21,193 nucleotides of DNA. Source: Lachnospiraceae bacterium. GTDB lineage: Bacteria > Bacillota > Clostridia > Lachnospirales > Lachnospiraceae. The translations under genes and the position numbers were made by a program. This document shows, piece by piece, positions 15,871 through 21,193 of the stretch (the first letter of the stretch is position 1; every line of letters begins with the position of its first letter). The DNA lies in the NCBI GenBank assembly GCA_900771995.1, contig CAAGQC010000062.1:1-21193 (forward strand), in the 5' to 3' direction. The notes beneath the pieces are model-generated. The model saw only the letters and a list, made by a program, of their open reading frames with translations, did no database searches and was not told the origin of the DNA.

Positions 15871-15915
15871 AATTCAGTGAATTATAAGCAGACCGGAAGA
15901 TCACACAAGCTTCCG
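15871..15915 (-). promoter_or_regulatory. Promoter and palindromes upstream of the 129-residue protein
   Basis: TTGTGT (minus strand, 15903-15908), 16-bp spacer, TATAAT (15881-15886). A perfect palindrome AATTCA-G-TGAATT (15871-15883) overlaps the -10/start region and CGGAAG...CTTCCG (15894-15915) surrounds the -35, so the promoter may be under repressor control. Confidence 0.5.
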
Positions 15916-15936
15916 TATTTCATTCAAAATTCTAAT

Positions 15937-16608
15937 CTACGCAAACGTTTCCTCTCCGTTTGCGGCTTCTTCCCAGGTCAGGTCGAAGGTCTTACTCCCA
16001 TACTCCGGACGGTCTCCGCCCTCCGGCGGCAGTCTGCGGGACAGATCCTCCCTTCCGTAGCTCATCAGTTTTTTCGCCACACCCAGCCGCAGCATTTTTC
16101 CGATATTTTCATCCTCTATCACACACGGATAGTAATAATCCTTGTTCTTCTTCGTCCCCTTGAAGAGCAGTCCTTCCCGTTTCCCCTGACGCATAAAGTT
16201 CTCCACCATATCGTGATCTATGGAGGAGACTTCACAGCATCGGTTACAGGGATCCCCTTCCGGTGTGGAGAACTGTACATAATAGGTATACGCTGTCCTC
16301 ATCTCATCCTCGTCACCTACATCCCGCTCCTCTGTCAGCGTGCTGTCAAACAGGATGTCCGCCACATACAGCTTTCCGTTTTTCACCATCTCCTGTACGT
16401 CATATTTGGGATTGCCGAATAGCTTTTTCTCCTGCTCTCCCAGCTCCTCTGCCGCCTCAGGGGGAACCGGTCTGTAGGTAAACCGGTCAAATTTCACCAT
16501 GGGCTTTGCTTCCCGTCCGCATTTTTCGCAGTTCCCCTGCACAATGGTATTCCCGCAGAAAACGCAGTAATCTTTTCCCACCTGTGCCCGATTAAAAAAT
16601 AATCCCAT
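15937..16608 (-). CDS. Zinc-ribbon protein of unknown function
   Basis: 223 residues. An N-terminal zinc ribbon CVFC(x8)CEKC has Cys15, Cys18, Cys27 and Cys30. A second Cys-rich spot (CNRCC) lies near 121-125. The remainder is charged, soluble alpha/beta sequence without a family I can name. AGGAG lies 8 nt before the ATG. It begins about 36 nt after the stop of the LuxR-type regulator, so the two are probably co-transcribed. A nucleic-acid- or protein-binding role is possible from the ribbon alone. Confidence 0.75.
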   Translation of the reverse strand: MGLFFNRAQVGKDYCVFCGNTIVQGNCEKCGREAKPMVKFDRFTYRPVPPEAAEELGEQEKKLFGNPKYDVQEMVKNGKLYVADILFDSTLTEERDVGDEDEMRTAYTYYVQFSTPEGDPCNRCCEVSSIDHDMVENFMRQGKREGLLFKGTKKNKDYYYPCVIEDENIGKMLRLGVAKKLMSYGREDLSRRLPPEGGDRPEYGSKTFDLTWEEAANGEETFA

Positions 16609-16644
16609 TGTATCTTCTCCTTTCCCATAATCAACAGTATCAAA

Positions 16645-18159
16645 TTATAGCAATCCGATCTCCACTGCCCGGTTAACCGCCTGCTGCCTGTTTTTGACTT
16701 TCAGTTTCCGGAAAATGCCGGAGCTGTGGAACTTGATACTGCCTTCCTTTTTCCCCAGCTTCTCCGCGATCTCCTGATAGGACAGCCCCTGGGCCAGCAG
16801 CTGTAGTACCTGCTTCTCCGTGGGGGTCAGCGGTTCGTAGACCTGCTGCGGTGCCTGCATGTAATCCGGTAGCTTTCTCGCCACCTCCTGGGCGGCAGTC
16901 AGGATCCGCTCCGTGAAATCGTCCGTTCCGTAGTTCTTACGATAGACGGACAGCATCCGCACCATGTAGATCCCTTCGTCTGCCAGCAGGCGGATATAGC
17001 CGTATTTCTCTGCGATTTCCAGCATCTGCCGCAATTCCACACACATGTCGTCCATGGCTCCCGCTTTGTAGCAGGCAATGGACGACAGCATATAACATTC
17101 GCAGATATCCATCCACCGGTTCCCTTCCTTCAGGATGTTCAACAGCTTCTGCGCCAGCACAAAGGCCACCATATATTTTCCGGTGAACAGATAACAGCGG
17201 ATTTTCACCAGATAGGCGTACATCTCCGTCATGCACATCTGTCCCTGTTCGTCCGGGGCTTTCGTAGCCAGCCATTTGCTGACGGTCTCCTTGTTGCCGT
17301 CGTAGCAGGCTGCCCAGGCTTCCAGGGCATTCAGGCTGCTTTCCACTTCTTCCCATCCGGCGTCCTGCACCCGCTCCCGGATCTTCTGCACCAGCGGTAC
17401 CGCCGCCTGCATCTGGCCGTTCAACAGCAATATCTTCATCTGTAATGCCATGGCCACGAACAGGCACTGGATGTCTCTCTGGTTCTCCATCAGGGGGATC
17501 GTTCCCGTGACCAGAAGCAGTGCGTGAAAGCTGTCATTGGTCTGGTAATACCATTCCGCCATGGCGATCTCGTAGATTCCCTTGTATTTCTCTCCGTACA
17601 GGACGCTTAAGATCCCTTCGACCTCTTCCCGGTTCTTCGCTATCTCTCCGGCATATCCGGTGAAATCCCGGAAACCGTTCAGAATACTGGGGCGTCCTGC
17701 GGATAAGGTCAGACTCTGTACCGGCGGCGCTTTCATTTTTTTCAGTGCATATACAATATGTAGAAACTGGTTGTCCGTAGTATAGGGCATCACCAGTTCC
17801 GTGGCCATCCGGACGTAATCCTTCGCCGTAAGGTTCTCCAGTGAGGTCTTCCGCGGGGTCTCCCCCAGCCGTCTGATATAATTCTCCGCCTCCTTAAGAT
17901 TCCCCTCCATGGAGGCTAACAGCGCTCTCACCGAAACCAGTGCCATGCTTTCCCGGCTGTCCTGTCCGTAGATTTCCTCCGGCAGCTTGTGAAAATATTC
18001 CCGGCAGGCCCACAGCGCCTGCATGCTGAAAGGGTGCAGGAATTCTTCCCCCATGGTCTGTGCCAGTGTCTTTTTTGCTTCCGCTTTTTGCAGAAGCGCT
18101 GTCATATCGTCGCATTTTCGCGGATAGATCACTTCATTTCCGTTTCCCGTCTCTCCCAT
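16645..18159 (-). CDS. MalT-like LuxR-family transcriptional regulator lacking the ATPase domain
   Basis: 504 residues. The C-terminal 64 residues (441-504) are a LuxR helix-turn-helix: LTPTEKQVLQLLAQGLSYQEIAEKLG then GSIKFHSSGIFRKLKVKNR. The preceding 400 residues are helical, with alternating Leu/Ala and aromatic pairs that suggest a TPR-like superhelix as in MalT. I see no Walker A or B motif, and 504 residues is far shorter than the roughly 900 of MalT, so the NTPase part is absent. Such proteins may sense a ligand or partner through the superhelix. The gene diverges from the KdpD-like kinase and is followed closely by the zinc-ribbon gene. The start is preceded only by a weak GGGGGA site. 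Confidence 0.85.
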   Translation of the reverse strand: MGETGNGNEVIYPRKCDDMTALLQKAEAKKTLAQTMGEEFLHPFSMQALWACREYFHKLPEEIYGQDSRESMALVSVRALLASMEGNLKEAENYIRRLGETPRKTSLENLTAKDYVRMATELVMPYTTDNQFLHIVYALKKMKAPPVQSLTLSAGRPSILNGFRDFTGYAGEIAKNREEVEGILSVLYGEKYKGIYEIAMAEWYYQTNDSFHALLLVTGTIPLMENQRDIQCLFVAMALQMKILLLNGQMQAAVPLVQKIRERVQDAGWEEVESSLNALEAWAACYDGNKETVSKWLATKAPDEQGQMCMTEMYAYLVKIRCYLFTGKYMVAFVLAQKLLNILKEGNRWMDICECYMLSSIACYKAGAMDDMCVELRQMLEIAEKYGYIRLLADEGIYMVRMLSVYRKNYGTDDFTERILTAAQEVARKLPDYMQAPQQVYEPLTPTEKQVLQLLAQGLSYQEIAEKLGKKEGSIKFHSSGIFRKLKVKNRQQAVNRAVEIGLL

Positions 18160-18221
18160 ACGTTTTCCCCCGTATTTCTTCCTTCTTCCGCACGTTTTTC
18201 TGTTCTTCGTATGTTATCTAC

Positions 18222-18251
18222 ATTTTAATCTAAGGTTTTTCTCAGTGTCAA
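18222..18251 (-). promoter_or_regulatory. Promoter of the LuxR-type regulator
   Basis: TTGACA (minus strand, 18246-18251), 18-bp spacer, TAAAAT (18222-18227), about 63 nt before the ATG at 18159. Confidence 0.55.
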
Positions 18252-18270
18252 CCTAACTAAAGTATAGGTT
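18250..18270. promoter_or_regulatory. Inverted repeat overlapping the LuxR-gene -35
   Basis: AACCTA and TAGGTT arms separated by 9 bp. It touches the -35 of the minus-strand promoter, so a regulator bound here could act on it. The short arms make chance occurrence possible. Confidence 0.35.
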
Positions 18271-18328
18271 TTTACATTTTTGTATCCTAACTTCTCAGGA
18301 AAAAGCGCACTGTACTTTTGTCAGAGTC

Positions 18329-18349
18329 CGGAAAATATACCATTTTCCG
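18329..18349. promoter_or_regulatory. 21-bp palindrome upstream of the KdpD-like gene promoter
   Basis: Perfect 8-bp arms CGGAAAAT / ATTTTCCG around ATACC, ending about 31 bp before the -35 at 18381. Its place between two divergent promoters fits an operator. No T-run follows, so a terminator is unlikely. Confidence 0.5.
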
Positions 18350-18380
18350 CGTATCCTTAACTACTTCTTTACACCCTGCA

Positions 18381-18409
18381 TTGAAAAGTAATGGTACTAT
18401 AGTTATAAT
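18381..18409 (+). promoter_or_regulatory. Strong promoter of the KdpD/KdpE-like pair
   Basis: TTGAAA (18381-18386), 17-bp spacer, TATAAT (18404-18409): near-consensus housekeeping promoter, about 39 nt before the GTG start at 18448. Confidence 0.8.
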
Positions 18410-18447
18410 AAATTTATCGTAACTATTATTTCATGGAGGACTACACC

Positions 18448-19584
18448 GTGTTCCCATCACGATCCGAGAAAAACACTCCGCGGAAAAGCTTCCGCCGAAA
18501 GCCACCTTTTACCCGACATGCCGCCAGTGTGTTCATCTGTATCGGCTGCATGTTGTGCGCCACACTGGCTTCCTTCTTATACCAGCAGATTGTACCGGAG
18601 AATTCCGCCAATGTAGCCCTGTTCTATATTCTGGCTCTGGTCGCTATCGCCCGGTGGACCGTCGGTTACGGCTACGGTATTGCCTGCACCCTTTTTTCCG
18701 TTATTGCCATCAATTACCTGTTTACCTATCCGTATTATAAGATCAATTTCACCCTGACCGGTTACCCCATCACCTTTTTACTGGTGGGCGGGATCACACT
18801 GATCCTGTGTACCATGACCACTCACATGACCCTCCAGTCCGAAATGATCGCGGAGCGGGAAAAGCAGCTGGCCGAAGCCGAAATGGAAAAAATGCGGGCC
18901 AACCTCCTGCGGGCCATCTCCCATGACCTGCGCACGCCCCTCACCGGCATCATCGGCAACAGTTCCCTGTTCCTGGAGAGTCAGGCGGACTTAAGCGCCA
19001 CCGAACAGCGTAAGATCATGACCAACATCTATGAGGATTCCAACTGGCTGTTGAACATGGTGGAAAATCTGTTGTCCGTCACCCGTATCCAGGGAGACAG
19101 CCTGAGCATCAATACCACAGAAGAACCCGTGGAGGAAGTGGTAGGGGAATCACTGGAGAAGCTGAAAAAACGGTATCCCGATGCCGCCATACGGGTAAAG
19201 ATCCCGGAGGAATTCCTGATGATCCCCATGGATGCCGTGTTGATCGAACAGGTCACCATCAATCTGCTGGAAAACGCCATCGTGCATTCCGGCAGCATTC
19301 TGCCCATTGATTTTATCGTGGAGGATCATCCGGACCATGTTACTTTTATCATACGGGACTATGGCAAAGGATTATCGGAAGAAAAATTAAAGAATCTGTT
19401 TGAGATGGGAACCTGCAACGATTCCCAGAGTTCGGATTCCCGCAAGGGCATGGGTATCGGCCTGTCCATCTGCAAGACCATCATCACCGCCCATCACGGA
19501 ACCCTGAGCGGCCGCAATCATGCGGAGGGTGCGGAATTCTGTTTTACCCTGCCCAAATCCGGAACGGACACTGTAGAAAAATAA
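18448..19584 (+). CDS. Short KdpD-like sensor histidine kinase
   Basis: 378 residues from GTG at 18448. TGGAGGA lies 7 nt before that GTG, whereas the in-frame ATG at 18433 overlaps this ribosome site and has none of its own. About four membrane helices (residues 25-125) resemble the DUF4118 membrane domain of KdpD. A helical linker leads to the H box AISHDLRTPLTGIIGNSS (His159), N box NLLENAIVHS, and glycine boxes DYGKGL and GMGIGLSICKTII. The N-terminal KdpD and universal-stress domains (several hundred residues) of full-length KdpD are missing. The role is probably sensing potassium, turgor or envelope state with the KdpE-like partner 64 bp downstream. No kdpFABC genes are present in the window, so the target is unknown. 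Confidence 0.88.
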   Translation: MFPSRSEKNTPRKSFRRKPPFTRHAASVFICIGCMLCATLASFLYQQIVPENSANVALFYILALVAIARWTVGYGYGIACTLFSVIAINYLFTYPYYKINFTLTGYPITFLLVGGITLILCTMTTHMTLQSEMIAEREKQLAEAEMEKMRANLLRAISHDLRTPLTGIIGNSSLFLESQADLSATEQRKIMTNIYEDSNWLLNMVENLLSVTRIQGDSLSINTTEEPVEEVVGESLEKLKKRYPDAAIRVKIPEEFLMIPMDAVLIEQVTINLLENAIVHSGSILPIDFIVEDHPDHVTFIIRDYGKGLSEEKLKNLFEMGTCNDSQSSDSRKGMGIGLSICKTIITAHHGTLSGRNHAEGAEFCFTLPKSGTDTVEK

Positions 19585-19648
19585 GGGTACTCCCAGACAC
19601 CTAAGATATTGCTATGGAAACATACAGGAAAGGATAACGATCACAGAT

Positions 19649-20350
19649 ATGAATAAGATCAAAGTTCTCTTAATAGAAGATGACAGAAGCATCAGTAATT
19701 TCATCACCGCCACCATGGACCGGGAGGGCTACAGGGTCATGCACGCCCTAAACGGCAGAGAAGGCTTAAGCCTCAGCACCTCTTTCTGTCCCAACGTGAT
19801 CCTGCTGGATCTGGGACTGCCGGATATGGACGGACTGGAAGTGTTGCAAAAGCTCCGTTCCTGGAGCGATGTTCCCGTGATCATCATATCCGCCCGCACC
19901 AAGGAGCAGGAGAAGGTCTCCGCTCTGGATCTGGGTGCGGACGATTATATCACGAAGCCTTTCGGCACCGGTGAACTTATGGCCAGAATCCGTACCTCTC
20001 TGCGCCACAGTCACGCCCAGGCTCCCGGCCATATGTATAAGGCGCTGGATCTGGAGATTGATTTCGAGAAACGGCTGATCCGCCTGCGGGGCGAAGAAGT
20101 CCACCTGACCCAGATCGAATACCAGCTGCTCACGCTGCTGGCAGAGAATTCCGGCCGGGTTCTGACCTACAGCTACATTATGAATGCCATCTGGGGACCC
20201 TACATGGATAATAACAACCAGATCCTCCGGGTCAACATGGCCAACATCCGCAGAAAGCTGGAACAGAACCCCGCCCAGCCCCAGTACGTCTTCACTGAGA
20301 TTGGCGTGGGCTATCGGATGCGTGAGAACGAGAACGGCGGGACTGTATAA
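19649..20350 (+). CDS. KdpE-like response regulator (OmpR/PhoB class)
   Basis: 233 residues. Receiver domain 1-120 with EDD at 10-12, phosphoacceptor Asp54 in ILLDLGLPDMDG, IIISART and the conserved Lys of DDYITKPFG. A winged-helix DNA-binding domain spans about 130-228 (HLTQIEYQLLTLLAENSGRVLTYSYI, VNMANIRRKLEQ, YVFTEIGVGYRM), closest in style to KdpE. The ribosome site is weak (AGGAAAGGA about 14 nt upstream), which may make it depend on translation of the kinase gene. Its 3' end overlaps the tail of a broken minus-strand reading frame. Confidence 0.9.
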   Translation: MNKIKVLLIEDDRSISNFITATMDREGYRVMHALNGREGLSLSTSFCPNVILLDLGLPDMDGLEVLQKLRSWSDVPVIIISARTKEQEKVSALDLGADDYITKPFGTGELMARIRTSLRHSHAQAPGHMYKALDLEIDFEKRLIRLRGEEVHLTQIEYQLLTLLAENSGRVLTYSYIMNAIWGPYMDNNNQILRVNMANIRRKLEQNPAQPQYVFTEIGVGYRMRENENGGTV

Positions 20351-20711
20351 ACAGAAATACGATCCCCATCACCGACTCCAGCAAAATGAGCACCGTCCCT
20401 CTGGCCAGTGCCCTCCAGACGCTGTCCAGGGTATCCATCCGGCCCAGAATGTCTATGTAAAAGAAATCCAGATAGATGACCGCCGGTGAGATCACACATC
20501 CCGGATGCAGTACCGTCCGCTCCATGAGCAGACGGTACTTTTCACGTTTCCGCTGCTCCTGAAGCTTTGCCAGTCGCACCAGTTCTGTCACGGCATTCTC
20601 CTGATCCGCCGTACTCTCTCCGGTCACAATATCCTGAATCGGCAGTTCCAGCAGATGGGACAGGGACTCCAACACCCCGATATCCGGGAAACTCTCCCCT
20701 GCTCGTGTCAA
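20292..20711 (-). pseudogene. Remnant of an XRE-type transcriptional regulator
   Basis: The frame begins GESFPDIGVLESLSHLLELPIQDIVTGE, which matches the second half of the HTH domain in clostridial XRE regulators (usual form: KWERGxSFPDIxxLExLAxxL). The first half of the HTH is missing and a stop lies about nine codons upstream; only a TTG could start it. A charged linker and one hydrophobic segment (about 103-121) follow, as in XRE proteins with a membrane anchor. The last 59 nt run antisense into the end of the KdpE-like gene. A TATAAT at 20762-20767 lies upstream. I judge it a truncated gene. Confidence 0.6.
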
Positions 20712-20771
20712 CCCTAGACCAAAAAAAATTGATTTTTATGTACCCTCAAATATCACTTTCCATTATACCTA

Positions 20772-21193
20772 CTATTCTTTATATTCTATACCATCTACTG
20801 ACTCCAACCATTCATTGAAAGAATTCTCTCCCGGCACCTCTACTGCCAGATGGGAGAACCAGCTGTCCGGGGCTGCTCCATGCCAATGTTTCACGCCTGC
20901 CGGAATGTTGATACAGTCACCGGGGTTCATTTCAACGGGGACTTTTCCCCATTCCTGATAAAACCCTCGCCCTGCGACACAAATCAGAATCTGGCCGCCC
21001 CCTTTGTCTGCGTGATGGATATGCCAGTTATTGCGGCATCCGGGTTCAAAAGTGACATTGAATACGCCGACCTGCTGCGTAGAAATCGGAGCCAGATAAC
21101 TTTGACCGCTGAAATACTGGGCATAAGCGTTATTTGTCTGTCCGATTGGAAAAATCATGCTGTTTTCATGCTGTTCTTTCCCGTTCTCAGCCG
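20772..21193 (-). CDS. Cupin-domain protein (5' end beyond the right edge)
   Basis: At least 128 residues; the frame is open to the window edge. Metal-site motifs are clear: NWHIHHADKGGGQILICVAGRGFYQEWG (first cupin motif, with HxHH) and PGDCINIPAGVKHWHG (second motif with His). Relatives are often found as stand-alone proteins or as the C-terminal half of carboxymuconolactone-decarboxylase/cupin fusions; the visible upstream residues (AENGKEQHENS) would fit a linker. An ATG at 21158 could be an internal start but has no clear ribosome site. The substrate is unknown; such proteins are often linked to redox or stress responses. Confidence 0.8.
   Translation of the reverse strand, partial: AENGKEQHENSMIFPIGQTNNAYAQYFSGQSYLAPISTQQVGVFNVTFEPGCRNNWHIHHADKGGGQILICVAGRGFYQEWGKVPVEMNPGDCINIPAGVKHWHGAAPDSWFSHLAVEVPGENSFNEWLESVDGIEYKE

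Noticed and set aside
15836..15904. Start of the 129-residue protein at 15904
   Set aside because: It lies at or upstream of the predicted -10 and lacks a ribosome site; 15835 has GGAGG.
18433..18447. ATG at 18433 as start of the KdpD-like kinase
   Set aside because: It overlaps the GGAGG that is correctly spaced for the GTG at 18448 and has no ribosome site upstream.

Overview
The window looks like a chromosomal segment of a Gram-positive Clostridia, most likely a gut Lachnospiraceae. The basis is the AGGAGG-type ribosome binding sites, a very large secreted protein with a sortase-type C-terminus, MBG/Ig-like surface modules, a GHKL/LytTR two-component pair, a MalT-like LuxR regulator and a shortened KdpD-like kinase. 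Genus is inferred, not shown. I saw no tRNA, rRNA, CRISPR array, insertion sequence or phage gene.

Region 1 (1-7243, minus strand) is a surface-protein locus. A 2169-residue secreted, probably wall-anchored protein (343-6852) carries two tandem beta-helix modules of six rungs each, followed by a long array of MBG/Ig-like domains. The next gene downstream enters at the left edge (1-84). Its visible 28 codons, ribosome site, upstream region and terminator hairpin nearly duplicate those of the big gene, so at least two tandem paralogues share one control cassette. Each cassette contains the 9-bp direct repeat GTCGATTCA at 21-bp periodicity, the geometry used by LytTR-family regulators.

Region 2 (7244-9949, minus) holds an operon of a LytTR response regulator and a GHKL sensor kinase with overlapping stop and start codons, then a small membrane protein with its own likely promoter. 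My main hypothesis is that this two-component system controls the surface-protein cassettes.

Region 3 (10165-11064, plus) is a SAM-dependent methyltransferase, divergent from the response regulator. It ends at a bidirectional terminator shared with the convergent acyltransferase.

Region 4 (11122-18159, minus) is a run of seven genes: a MalT-like LuxR regulator without the ATPase domain, a zinc-ribbon protein and a 129-residue protein of unknown function, a PrsW-type membrane protease, a two-repeat DUF1538 membrane protein, a protein with two PII-like halves, and an acyltransferase-3 protein. The last three are tightly packed and look co-translated.

Region 5 (18448-21193) has a plus-strand KdpD-like/KdpE-like pair with a strong promoter and an upstream 21-bp palindrome. 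It is followed by a broken minus-strand XRE-type regulator that converges on kdpE and a cupin protein that runs off the right edge.
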